Positions 1-6,820 of a stretch of DNA of 16,554 bases are shown piece by piece (position 1 is the first letter of the stretch; the number at the start of each line of letters is the position of its first letter). A model generated the notes under the pieces. That model was given only the letters and a program-made list of their open reading frames with translations, was not told where the DNA came from and did no database searches. Source of the stretch: Alphaproteobacteria bacterium (GTDB taxonomy: Bacteria > Pseudomonadota > Alphaproteobacteria > Micropepsales > Micropepsaceae); the NCBI GenBank assembly GCA_003246795.1, contig QKCS01000370.1:1-16554 (forward strand), written 5' to 3'. The position numbers and the translations under genes are program-made.

Positions 1-220
1 CGACCTTGCCCGCAAAGTCGATGCCGGCAATCAGCGGAAACTTCCGCACGACCGGCGCGCTGCCTGTCACGACAAGTCCGTCCTTGTAGTTCAGCGTCGA
101 ATGCGACACCGCGACGGTAACGTCGCCATCCATGAGATCGCTGTCGCTCATCTCGCTGAGTGCCGCCTTCTGGCCGGCTTCGGATTTGGTTACCAGGATG
201 CAGCGGAACTTGTCGGACAT
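1..220 (-). CDS. acuI: Acrylyl-CoA reductase (AcuI/YhdH family), 5' part of gene
   Basis: Only the first 73 codons lie in the window; the gene continues past base 1. The product belongs to the zinc-independent medium-chain dehydrogenase/reductase family. YhdH/AcuI members reduce acrylyl-CoA to propionyl-CoA with NADPH in the cytosol, protecting against toxic acrylyl-CoA. The N-terminus fits well: MSDKFRCILVTKS, then STLNYKDGL (residues 41-49), the substrate-pocket loop of this family, and FPLIAGIDFAGKV (61-73), the entry to the catalytic GroES-like domain. The ATG is at 218-220 with an AGG-containing ribosome site about 8 bases upstream. It reads away from usg, leaving 252 bp between them. 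The cofactor domain is outside the window, so the exact substrate is inferred from the family; a general quinone-oxidoreductase label is the alternative. Confidence 0.82.
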   Translation of the reverse strand, partial: MSDKFRCILVTKSEAGQKAALSEMSDSDLMDGDVTVAVSHSTLNYKDGLVVTGSAPVVRKFPLIAGIDFAGKV

Positions 221-472
221 TGATCGACCTGTTGTTGGCACTCGATGATGGTGAGCGCTAGAAAGAAACTGTGGCGACCGCACCGCAATTCGTGATGAAC
301 GTCAAGCGTTTCAAGCGTCGATCGCCGTCGCCACCTCGACAGCGCGGAAAACCCATGCCTACCATTCGTTTACGGATGCGTCGCACACTGATGATCGTGC
401 GGTCGTCCGTACTACCGCGGAACCGAAAGGGGAACGCGGCGCGTTTGGTGTTCTCATGCGCGGGAGTGACAG

Positions 473-736
473 TTGGGCCAGTTGAATTTGATGCTCAAAG
501 GGTACCGCCTCACGACGGCGGAAATCCTCTACCACATGCCCGATCACCCGAAACTTCTCCAGACCTTCGTTTGGCAAGAACTTGACTTGGCGCCGCGCTA
601 TCCGGTGCTGAACAAATTCCTGAAGTTCTGGGAATCGAACCTCGACGGGCGTTTGCATTCCGTGCGTGTCGCCTCATGCGGCATCCTCTCGCCGCTCGAC
701 ATGCGCTACGTGGGAACGGAAATCAGCCTCCACTAG
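473..736 (+). CDS. usg: Usg family protein
   Basis: This 87-residue protein matches the small Usg family, found almost only in Alphaproteobacteria and first named for a gene beside the trp genes of Caulobacter. Its biochemical function is unknown. Family-typical blocks are LTTAEILYHMPDHPKLLQTF (residues 13-32), WQELDLAP (34-41), FLKFWESNLDGRLHSVRVA (49-67) and a C-terminus ending in LH. The start is TTG at 473: a stop codon (467-469) lies just upstream in frame, GGGAG at 462-466 is a well-spaced ribosome site, and the first in-frame ATG (491) would cut off the family N-terminus. No membrane segment or signal peptide is visible. Its last 14 bases overlap the end of the convergent dihydroorotase gene. 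No trp gene is adjacent here. Confidence 0.88.
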   Translation: MGQLNLMLKGYRLTTAEILYHMPDHPKLLQTFVWQELDLAPRYPVLNKFLKFWESNLDGRLHSVRVASCGILSPLDMRYVGTEISLH

Positions 737-2066
737 GCTGCATCGTTTCCAGGAACGTCAACGGCGCGCCGCGCGGCGTCCCCTGGACCGCGCCGTCCCA
801 CATCGCAACTTCACCACGTAGGATCGCGCCGACCGGAAAGCCCGTCACCGTCACGCCGTCGAGCGGCGTCCAGCCGCACTTGCTCCGGATCCACTTGTTC
901 TCGATCTTCCGCTTGGCCTTCATGTCGACGATCGTGAAGTCGGCATCGAACCCGACCGCGATCCGCCCCTTCGTCGCCAATCCGAAGATGCGCTGCGGCC
1001 CGTGCGCCGTCAGATCGACGAACCGCTCGAGCGAAAGCCGTCCCGCGTTCACGTGATCGAGCATGACCGGCACCAGGGTTTGCACGCCCGGCATGCCCGA
1101 CGGCGTGTCGGGATAGCCTTTGTCCTTCTCCTCGCGCGTGTGCGGCGCGTGGTCGGAGCCCAAGACATCGACGACGCCTTCGCGCACCGCCTGCCAGATC
1201 GCCTCCCGATGCGCCGCGTCACGCACCGGCGGGTTCATCTGCGCGTAAGTCCCGAGCCGCTCGTAGCAATCGGGGGCGACCAGCGTCAGGTGGTTCGGCG
1301 TCGTCTCGACCGTGGCGATATCCTTGTGATCGCGCAGGAACGCCATCTCGTCGCCGGTCGAGACGTGCAGCACATGCACGCGCCGCGCTGCGCGCCGCGC
1401 CAGCGCAACGAGCCGTTTCGTCGCCAGGAGTGCGGCTTCGGCATCGCGCCAAACGGGATGCGAGCGCGGATCACCTTTGACGCGCAGATCCTTCCGCGCG
1501 TTGAGCCGCGCTTCGTCTTCCGCGTGAACCGCGACGCGCCGCCGCCCATGCTTCAGCACACGCGCGATATGTTCGTCGTCGGCCACGAGAAGCGTGCCGG
1601 TCGACGATCCCATGAACATCTTGACACCCGCCGCGCCCGGCAGCCGTTCGATATCGCCGAGCGCCTCCGCGTTCTCCGGCGTCGCGCCGACATAGAACGC
1701 GTGGTCGCACCGCATCCGCCCGCGCGCCCGCGCCAGCTTGTCGTTCAATGCGTCGGCGCTCGTCGTCGGCGGCGCGGTGTTCGGCATCTCGAACACCGAC
1801 GTGACCCCACCCAGAATGGCGGCAAGGCTCCCCGTTTCAAGGTCCTCCTTCTGCGGCTGCCCCGGTTCGCGAAAATGAACCTGGCTGTCGATCGCGCCCG
1901 GAAGGACGTGGAGTCCGCGTACGTCGCGAACGGTCACGGCCTTTACCGACGACAACGATCCGATCGCCGCAATCCGCCCAGCACGCACGCCGATATCGCC
2001 GGTCCCCGTGCCCCACGGCGTGACGATCCTGCCGCCCGTCAAGACCAGATCGAAGTGTCCGCTCAT
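723..2066 (-). CDS. pyrC: Dihydroorotase (amidohydrolase superfamily, alphaproteobacterial type)
   Basis: The 447-residue protein is a metal-dependent cyclic amidohydrolase. As a dihydroorotase it would interconvert N-carbamoyl-aspartate and dihydroorotate in de novo pyrimidine synthesis in the cytosol. An N-terminal beta-sandwich strand (FDLVLTGGRIVTPWG) leads into a TIM barrel. Visible metal-site and substrate motifs are VHFREPG (63-69), EMPNTAPPT (93-101), a likely carboxylated Lys149 in GVKMFMGSSTG, His181 in VHAEDE, His234 in VLHVST, and Asp305 in GSDHAPH. The usual HxH motif reads QVH here (Gln62, His64). I recall the same QVHFREPG in alphaproteobacterial homologues, so it is probably a clade trait. 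Length fits class I enzymes. The ATG at 2064-2066 has only a weak ribosome site. The gene is divergent from ygfZ and overlaps usg by 14 bp at the 3' end. Another cyclic amidase function (dihydropyrimidinase or allantoinase-like) is the main alternative. Confidence 0.83.
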   Translation of the reverse strand: MSGHFDLVLTGGRIVTPWGTGTGDIGVRAGRIAAIGSLSSVKAVTVRDVRGLHVLPGAIDSQVHFREPGQPQKEDLETGSLAAILGGVTSVFEMPNTAPPTTSADALNDKLARARGRMRCDHAFYVGATPENAEALGDIERLPGAAGVKMFMGSSTGTLLVADDEHIARVLKHGRRRVAVHAEDEARLNARKDLRVKGDPRSHPVWRDAEAALLATKRLVALARRAARRVHVLHVSTGDEMAFLRDHKDIATVETTPNHLTLVAPDCYERLGTYAQMNPPVRDAAHREAIWQAVREGVVDVLGSDHAPHTREEKDKGYPDTPSGMPGVQTLVPVMLDHVNAGRLSLERFVDLTAHGPQRIFGLATKGRIAVGFDADFTIVDMKAKRKIENKWIRSKCGWTPLDGVTVTGFPVGAILRGEVAMWDGAVQGTPRGAPLTFLETMQPSGG

Positions 2067-2192
2067 GCCCGCTCACTTGGTGAGGATTTTCGTGCCGATG
2101 CGATAGCAGACGGGATATGGCAATACCAACGGTTCTTCCGCCGTCGCGACCCTTGCCAACACGAAGGCGCGCACCCTACTTCTCGCAAAGCC

Positions 2193-3050
2193 ATGTCCGC
2201 CCACGCCACACGCTTGACCGACCGCGGCGTCGTCGAAGTCTCAGGACCCGACGCCGCAAGCTTCCTGCAGGGTCTGATCACCAACGACGTCGCGCGCGTC
2301 GAGAGAGGGCGCGCCGTCTATGCGGCGCTGCTGACACCCCAGGGCAAGATCATCTACGATTTCTTCGTGGTGGCCGCTCCCGAAGGCGGTTTCTGGCTCG
2401 ATTGTGTCGCAGTCCACGCTGCCGATCTCACGTCGCGCCTCAAGAAGTACAAGCTGCGCGCAAAGGTGACGCTCGCCGACCGCTCCAGCGAACTTGCCGT
2501 CTTTTCGCTTTCCGAGTCGCCCGCGGTCGCATCAGCCGCGACCTTCGAGGACCCGCGCTGCCGCGATCTGGGCCTGCGGGCGATCATTCCCGCAAACGAC
2601 GTCGGATATCTTCAGACGAAGGGTTTCGAACAGCACGACAAAGCCGCGTACGACACACAAAGGATCGCACTCGGCGTGCCCGACGCGGCGACCGACATCC
2701 CGCCGGAAACGCTGTTTCCCCTCGACTGCAATTTCGAGGAATTGCACGGCGTCGATTTCGACAAGGGCTGCTATATCGGCCAAGAGTTGACCGCGCGCAT
2801 GAAGCACCGCGCCACGGCCCGCCGCCGGATGCTTCCTGTCGAGGCCGCATCCGCTCTCCCGCCGCCCGGCACGAGCCTGAAAATTGGCAACAGCGACGTG
2901 GGCGAAATGCGCGGCAGCGTCGCGAACCGTGGAATCGCACTTGTGCGGCTTGACCGCCTGGGCAACGCTGAAGAGGCGACGGCCGACGGTCGCACCGTCC
3001 GCATCGGCCGGCCGCCTTATCCGCTGAGCCTCGGAGAACAATCGACATGA
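2193..3050 (+). CDS. ygfZ: YgfZ/GcvT-like folate-binding protein
   Basis: The 285-residue protein is a YgfZ-type relative of the glycine-cleavage T protein. Bacterial YgfZ binds tetrahydrofolate and supports maintenance of certain iron-sulfur enzymes, including the tRNA methylthiotransferase MiaB; its mitochondrial homologue is IBA57. The diagnostic motif KGCYIGQE is at residues 191-198 with its conserved cysteine (Cys193). The N-terminal folate-binding fold is seen in VVEVSGPDAASFLQGLITND (13-32) and LTPQGKIIYDFFV (47-59). The ATG at 2193 is chosen because family similarity starts immediately after it; the frame stays open far upstream only as antisense to dihydroorotase. The stop overlaps the next start (ATGA, 3047-3050), so translation is probably coupled to the VOC gene. 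With QueE and NadA also in the window, an Fe-S role suits the neighbourhood, but that is inference. Confidence 0.9.
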   Translation: MSAHATRLTDRGVVEVSGPDAASFLQGLITNDVARVERGRAVYAALLTPQGKIIYDFFVVAAPEGGFWLDCVAVHAADLTSRLKKYKLRAKVTLADRSSELAVFSLSESPAVASAATFEDPRCRDLGLRAIIPANDVGYLQTKGFEQHDKAAYDTQRIALGVPDAATDIPPETLFPLDCNFEELHGVDFDKGCYIGQELTARMKHRATARRRMLPVEAASALPPPGTSLKIGNSDVGEMRGSVANRGIALVRLDRLGNAEEATADGRTVRIGRPPYPLSLGEQST

Positions 3051-3508
3051 TGCTGCATCACGTTTCGGTCGGCGTGAAAGACGTCGCCAAGGCGGCCACC
3101 TTCTACGACAAGGTCCTGAAGCCGCTGGGCTTCAAACGCGTCATGGAGTTCATGCCGTACGCGGTCGCCTACGGCGACAAATTTCCCGAGTTCTGGGTTC
3201 AGCTTCCCGCGGACGGAAGACCCGCAACGGTCGGCAACGGCGTGCACATCAGCTTTGCCGCGGCGACCAAGGCGGCCGTGAACAAATTCCATGCCGCAGC
3301 ACTCGCTGGCGGCGGAACGGACGAAGGCGCGCCCGGCCCGCGCCCCGATTACGGCCCGACTTACTACGGCAGCTTTTGCCGCGATATCGACGGCAACAAG
3401 ATCGAGGCCGTGATCGTCGCGCCCGCGGCGCCCGCCAAGAAGACGAAGAAGGCGGCCGCGGTGAAAAAAGCGAAAAAGCCTGCCAAGAAAACCGGCAAAC
3501 GCCGCTGA
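3047..3508 (+). CDS. VOC-fold protein (glyoxalase/bleomycin-resistance superfamily) with lysine-rich tail
   Basis: Residues 1-125 form one VOC module of paired beta-alpha-beta-beta-beta units: MLHHVSVGVKDVAKAATFYD at the N-terminus, GNGVHISFAA (64-72), and CRDIDGNKIEAVIV (111-124). His5 or His4, His67 and Glu120 are likely metal ligands. Members include glyoxalases, dioxygenases and many uncharacterised proteins, so no substrate can be assigned. Residues 126-153 are an Ala/Lys/Pro-rich tail with 11 lysines and 2 arginines in 28 residues, resembling histone H1-like C-termini and probably disordered. The ATG at 3047 overlaps the ygfZ stop (ATGA); a second in-frame ATG follows at once. The stop overlaps the start of tag by one base (TGATG), so the three genes look like one translationally coupled operon. 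The tail may bind nucleic acid, but that is inference. Confidence 0.87.
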   Translation: MMLHHVSVGVKDVAKAATFYDKVLKPLGFKRVMEFMPYAVAYGDKFPEFWVQLPADGRPATVGNGVHISFAAATKAAVNKFHAAALAGGGTDEGAPGPRPDYGPTYYGSFCRDIDGNKIEAVIVAPAAPAKKTKKAAAVKKAKKPAKKTGKRR

Positions 3509-4098
3509 TGGCCAAGAAAGAGCGCTGCGGCTGGCCCGGAGAGGACCCGCTCTACGTCGCCTATCACGACAAGGAATGGGGCGTCCCGGAATACGACGAC
3601 CGCGCACTTTACGAGAAGCTTGTGCTCGATGGATTCCAGGCAGGCTTGAGCTGGATCACCATCCTGCGCAAGCGTGACAACTTTCGCCGCGCCTTCGACG
3701 GCTTCGAACCGCAAAAGATCGCACGTTACACCGAAGCCAAGATCGCAAAGCTGCTGAAGGACGAAGGCATTATCCGCCATCGCGGCAAGATCGAAGGCAC
3801 GATCAAGAACGCCCGCACCTATCTCGACATCATGGAAAAGGAGCCCGGCGGCTTCTCCGACTACATCTGGAAATTCGTCGACGGCAAACCCGTCCAAAAC
3901 AAATGGCCGACGATGAAACAGGTCCCTGCCGAAACGCCGATGAGCCAGGCACTTTCAAAGGACTTGAAGAAGCGCGGCTTCACCTTCTGCGGCCCGACAA
4001 TCGTCTACGCCTTCGCGCAAGCGGTCGGCATGGTCAACGACCACACGGCCGCCTGCTTCCGCCACAAAGAATGCGCGAAGTTGGCGCGAAGGCGTTAG
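3508..4098 (+). CDS. tag: DNA-3-methyladenine glycosylase I
   Basis: The 196-residue protein is a Tag-type base-excision repair glycosylase, which removes 3-methyladenine from alkylated DNA in the cytoplasm. Similarity to E. coli Tag runs along the whole length: ERCGWPGEDPLYVAYHDKEW (5-24), FQAGLSWITILRKR (43-56), GIIRHRGKI and LKKRGFTFCGPTI. The zinc site is complete: Cys7, His20, His179 and Cys183 match E. coli Cys4, His17, His175 and Cys179. The residue aligned with E. coli Glu38 is Asp41, a conservative change; Trp49 matches Trp46. The ATG shares its first base with the last base of the VOC stop codon. The 3' end overlaps the convergent isomerase gene by 4 bp, with no room for a terminator. 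No Ada-type regulator is nearby. Confidence 0.95.
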   Translation: MAKKERCGWPGEDPLYVAYHDKEWGVPEYDDRALYEKLVLDGFQAGLSWITILRKRDNFRRAFDGFEPQKIARYTEAKIAKLLKDEGIIRHRGKIEGTIKNARTYLDIMEKEPGGFSDYIWKFVDGKPVQNKWPTMKQVPAETPMSQALSKDLKKRGFTFCGPTIVYAFAQAVGMVNDHTAACFRHKECAKLARRR

Positions 4099-4709
4099 GC
4101 TGTCGCGAGCGTGCGCTTTCCTTCGGCCCAGTCGAGCGCAGCTTCCAGGCGATCGCCGCCCCAGAATACTTCGCCGTCGACGACGTAGGACGGCGCACCG
4201 ATGATGCCGAGCGCGACGGCCTTGTCGGCTTGCGCGCGAAACGCATCCTTCGCCTCTTGCGCTTGCGCGGCCTTCATGATCTCCGCCGGCACCTGACCCA
4301 CCGACGACAGAATTTCGCCGATGACGAACGGCGACGAGATGTCGAGGTCGCGTGCAAAATTGGCCGAATAGACCTGCCGCACGAACGCCGGAATCCACGC
4401 CTCGCCCGCAAAGCGACACACCACACGCGCTGCCAGCACGCTGCCGCGCGGAAACTGCGACGGTTTCTCGAGCGGCAGACCCTGCGCCCCGCACAACCGC
4501 GCCAGATCGCGCCACATATAGACGCCCTTCGCGGGGTAGATGTTGAAGGGCGAGTCGTTCCATCCTTGCGCCGCGAAGATCGGCCCGAGCAGAAACGACC
4601 GCCACTTCACCTCCACCCCGCGCGCCTTCGCGGCCGCCTCGACCGCATGCGCCGCCGGGTAGGAATAGGTGCTCGCGAATTCGAACCAGAATTCGAGCGT
4701 CGCCGCCAT
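4095..4709 (-). CDS. 2-hydroxychromene-2-carboxylate isomerase family protein (DsbA/kappa-GST fold)
   Basis: The 204-residue protein has the DsbA-like thioredoxin fold of the kappa-class GST/HCCA isomerase family. The N-terminal strand LEFWFEFASTYSYPAA (5-20) carries Ser13 at the site of the conserved glutathione-activating serine, with no CxxC motif. The middle is helical (FARDLDISS; EAKDAFRAQADKAVALGI). The thioredoxin-fold cis-proline loop is GAPSYVVDGEVFWGGDRL (171-188), with Pro173. Characterised members act on naphthalene breakdown products using glutathione, but no aromatic catabolism genes are nearby, so the physiological substrate is unknown. It is last in the queD-queF operon: its ATG overlaps the queF stop by one base. 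It may be a passenger gene, or handle a thiol-linked step; neither is shown. Its stop overlaps that of tag. Confidence 0.85.
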   Translation of the reverse strand: MAATLEFWFEFASTYSYPAAHAVEAAAKARGVEVKWRSFLLGPIFAAQGWNDSPFNIYPAKGVYMWRDLARLCGAQGLPLEKPSQFPRGSVLAARVVCRFAGEAWIPAFVRQVYSANFARDLDISSPFVIGEILSSVGQVPAEIMKAAQAQEAKDAFRAQADKAVALGIIGAPSYVVDGEVFWGGDRLEAALDWAEGKRTLATA

Positions 4710-5164
4710 CAGCCTCTCCCGCGATAAGGCGCAACGCCCTGGTCAGGCACCCAAAGGCCGACCGGGACTTTACCCGTCTGCCAGAAGACGTCGATCGGTA
4801 TGCCGCCGCGTGGATACCAATAGCCGCCGATCCGCAACCACTTCGGTTGAATGGCTTCCACGACGCGCTTGCCGATCATGAGCGTGCAATCCTCGTGGAA
4901 CCCGGCGTGATTGCGGAACGCCCCCAGGAACAGCTTCAACGACTTCGACTCGACGATCCACTCCGCCGGCGCGTAGTCGATCACGAGATGCGCGAAATCG
5001 GGCTGCCCCGTCACCGGGCACAGCGTCGTGAACTCCGGCGCGGTGAAGCGAACGAGATAGTCGTTGTCCGTGTGCGGATTCGACACGCGTTCGAGCTTCG
5101 CCTCGTCCGGCGAAGCGGGAAGCGCCGCCGCCTGCCCAAGCTGGGTTAGTTTGTCCTTCGCCAT
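4709..5164 (-). CDS. queF: NADPH-dependent 7-cyano-7-deazaguanine reductase (preQ0 nitrile reductase)
   Basis: QueF reduces the nitrile of preQ0 to the amine of preQ1 using two NADPH, the last free-base step before insertion into tRNA by Tgt. At 151 residues this is the short, unimodular (Bacillus-type) form. Key residues are present: Cys49 in TLCPVTGQPDF (the thioimide nucleophile), Asp56, the QueF signature ESKSLK (72-77), and His90-Glu91 in GFHEDC for substrate binding. The tunnel-fold core extends to VGLWVPDQG. The start ATG at 5162-5164 overlaps the queD stop by one base, and the queF stop overlaps the isomerase start by one base, so all three are probably translated in a coupled way. 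Its substrate depends on QueC, whose gene is interrupted in this sequence. Confidence 0.95.
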   Translation of the reverse strand: MAKDKLTQLGQAAALPASPDEAKLERVSNPHTDNDYLVRFTAPEFTTLCPVTGQPDFAHLVIDYAPAEWIVESKSLKLFLGAFRNHAGFHEDCTLMIGKRVVEAIQPKWLRIGGYWYPRGGIPIDVFWQTGKVPVGLWVPDQGVAPYRGRG

Positions 5165-5526
5165 CACGCGCCCCGATAGGTGCAAGACTCGCCCAAGGAG
5201 TCGCGCCTGACAGTGACGACGGAAATCTCGGGCAACGCGCCTTTGAGGTCGTCGAAGATGTAGCGTGCGAGCCGTTCGAGCGTCGGCAACTCCAGCCCCT
5301 CGATCTCGTTCAACAGGTGATGGTCGAGCCGCGCGCGCAAATCGGCAACCGCGTCCTCGATCTCGGCGAAGCTGCGAATCCACCCCTTCTCGAGATGGGG
5401 CTCGCCCTCGAGCGTGACGGCGACCGTGAACGAATGCCCGTGCATTCGCGCATTGGGATGGCCTTTGGGCGCCGTCGGCAGAAAGTGCGCGGCGTCGAAG
5501 CGAAACTCTTTTTGAATCTGAAACAT
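5164..5526 (-). CDS. queD: 6-carboxy-5,6,7,8-tetrahydropterin synthase (QueD, PTPS family)
   Basis: QueD converts dihydroneopterin triphosphate to 6-carboxytetrahydropterin, entering the deazaguanine pathway. The ATG at 5526 gives 120 residues beginning MFQIQKEFRFDAAHFLP, exactly where the family begins; an upstream in-frame TTG (5562) would add 12 unlikely residues. Zinc ligands are His14 (DAAH), His29 and His31 (MHGHSF). Other conserved points are GWIRSFAEIE (48-57), LDHHLLNEI (67-75), PTLERLA (81-87) and ESCTYRG (113-119). The E. coli-type CxxxHGH cysteine (Cys27) is replaced: this protein reads NARMHGH, with Asn26 there. Cys115 near the C-terminus is the only cysteine. The coupled queF and the nearby queE/queC support a queuosine role, but the missing cysteine leaves the mechanism open; a pterin synthase of another subtype is the alternative. 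Confidence 0.88.
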   Translation of the reverse strand: MFQIQKEFRFDAAHFLPTAPKGHPNARMHGHSFTVAVTLEGEPHLEKGWIRSFAEIEDAVADLRARLDHHLLNEIEGLELPTLERLARYIFDDLKGALPEISVVTVRRDSLGESCTYRGA

Positions 5527-5600
5527 CGGAGTTGAGAGAGCGTCTCCCGCGCGCTCGGTCAAGTGATATGCTGCCGAACAAAGCGGCTCAGGGTTAACAC

Positions 5601-6179
5601 GTGCCGGTCGTCTATTTCATCACCCACCCCGATGTCGTCGTGGACCCGGCCGTCCCGGCGCCGGAATGGCGTCTGTCGCCGCGCGGTCGCACGCGCATGA
5701 CAAGCTTCTGCGACCTTCCGTTCGTGCGCAGCATCACCGGCGTTTATGCCAGCAACGAACGAAAAGCGATGGACGGCGGTGAGATCCTGGCGGCGCGCAA
5801 TGGCCTCACCGTGCAGGTCCGCCCGGCGCTGCATGAAAACGACCGCTCCGCCACCGGCTGCCACCTGAGGAATTCCGCGCGACGGCGGATGCGTTCTTCG
5901 CTCGCCCGAACGAAAGCGTTCGGGGCTGGGAAAGGGCGGCGGACGCCCAGGCGCGGATCGTCGCCTGCGCAACAAGCATCGCACGCGACGAAGCGACCGG
6001 CGGGGACATCGGCATCGTCTTCGCATGGCGGCGTCGCCACGCTGCTCCTCTGCCACCTTCTCAGACAACCGATCAGCCGGACGCTCGAACAACCAGGAAC
6101 GACGGGCGGCAACTACTTCGTGTCCGATCGCGCATCGCTCGCGCTGATTCATGACTGGAAGGACATCGGGCAGGCTTGA
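5601..6179 (+). pseudogene. Histidine phosphatase family gene with two compensating frameshifts
   Basis: The frame is open for 192 codons from GTG 5601 (stop TAA at 5595-5597 just upstream; CAGGG ribosome-site-like bases at 5589-5593). Residues 1-86 read as a phosphoglycerate-mutase-like phosphatase (VVYFITHPDVVVDP, ASNERKAMDGGEILA, LHENDRSATG). Residues 141-192 continue the fold, with the second catalytic histidine in SHGGVATLLLCHL (His142) and GGNYFVSD. The middle 54 residues (87-140) are arginine/serine-rich and unlike the family. The missing piece is in another frame at 5858-6019: it starts LPPEEFRATADAFFARP, runs through VRGWERAADAQARIV and ends GDIGIV, joining directly to SHGG. One net base is lost near 5858 and one base (T) gained near 6020. 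The gene is either inactivated, a tolerated double mutant, or carries sequencing errors. The substrate is unknown in any case. It is convergent with queE, 2 bp apart. Confidence 0.8.
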
Positions 6180-6181
6180 AC

Positions 6182-6820
6182 CTACGGGATCCCGATCCAT
6201 TTGTGCGTCTGCACGCTCAAGCGCCAGCGCGGATGTTCCATGCAATAGCGAGCGGCTGCGCGCATATTCTCTTGCGTCCGCTCGCCCCACATCGGCTGAA
6301 GCAAGAAATGATCGAACGCGAGCGATTGAAATTGCTCGGGCTCGGCACCGTCCTGCGGATAGACGAGTTTCAACTCGTCGCCTTTCGTCTGGACGAGCGG
6401 CGCGCCGACCTTCGGACTCACGCAAATCCAATCGATGCCGGCCGGCGCCTTGATCGTGCCGTTCGTTTCGACCGCAATCTCGAACCCTTGGGCGTGCACC
6501 GCGATGATGAGCGGCTCGTCGAGTTGCAGCAGCGGTTCGCCGCCGGTGAAGACGACGTAGCACTTGGCGCCATCGCCGTTCGCGGGCCACCGCCCCGCAA
6601 TCGCCCTTGCCAGATCGTCGGCGCGTTCGAACTTGCCGCCGCCTTCGCCGTCGGTTCCCACGAACGCGGTGTCGCAGAACGTGCAGATGGCATCCGCACG
6701 GTCTTCCTCGCGTCCCGACCACAGATTGCAGCCGGCGAAGCGACAGAAAACGGCCGGACGCCCGGCGTGCATCCCCTCGCCTTGCAGCGTGTAGAAGATT
6801 TCTTTGACGGCGTAGGTCAC
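6182..6820 (-). CDS. queE: 7-carboxy-7-deazaguanine synthase (radical SAM)
   Basis: QueE rearranges 6-carboxytetrahydropterin to 7-carboxy-7-deazaguanine using S-adenosylmethionine and a [4Fe-4S] cluster. The 212-residue protein begins MTYAVKEIFYTLQGEGMHAG, typical of the family. The cluster motif is Cys31-x14-Cys46-x2-Cys49, the expanded spacing seen in many proteobacterial QueE proteins rather than the usual Cx3Cx2C. Further motifs are FTGGEPLLQ (SAM binding), EVAVETNGT-like EIAVETNGT, CVSPK, and the C-terminal HFLLQPMWG and LSVQTHKWIGIP. The start is GTG at 6818-6820, overlapping the queC stop (GTGA). The reading frame continues upstream only as an out-of-frame shadow of queC. It is intact, which makes the lesion in queC just upstream stand out. 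Confidence 0.94.
   Translation of the reverse strand: MTYAVKEIFYTLQGEGMHAGRPAVFCRFAGCNLWSGREEDRADAICTFCDTAFVGTDGEGGGKFERADDLARAIAGRWPANGDGAKCYVVFTGGEPLLQLDEPLIIAVHAQGFEIAVETNGTIKAPAGIDWICVSPKVGAPLVQTKGDELKLVYPQDGAEPEQFQSLAFDHFLLQPMWGERTQENMRAAARYCMEHPRWRLSVQTHKWIGIP

Noticed and set aside
271..585. Open frame of 104 codons upstream of and overlapping usg
   Set aside because: Low-complexity, arginine/proline-rich translation with no ribosome site and no recognisable family; it overlaps the well-supported usg in another frame. I see nothing convincing in 221-472.
2072..2084. CTCAC-TTG-GTGAG inverted repeat just upstream of the dihydroorotase start
   Set aside because: Arms of only 5 bp are expected by chance; no second copy or regulator supports it.
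1002..2192. Long plus-strand open frame running into ygfZ (would give a 682-residue protein)
   Set aside because: It is antisense to dihydroorotase, arginine/histidine-rich and without domains; family similarity starts only at ATG 2193.
3903..4727. 274-codon plus-strand open frame opposite the isomerase
   Set aside because: Starts inside tag in another frame and is antisense to a supported gene.
5858..6020. Programmed ribosomal frameshifting in the phosphatase gene
   Set aside because: No slippery heptamer or downstream structure is evident, and two opposite shifts would be needed.
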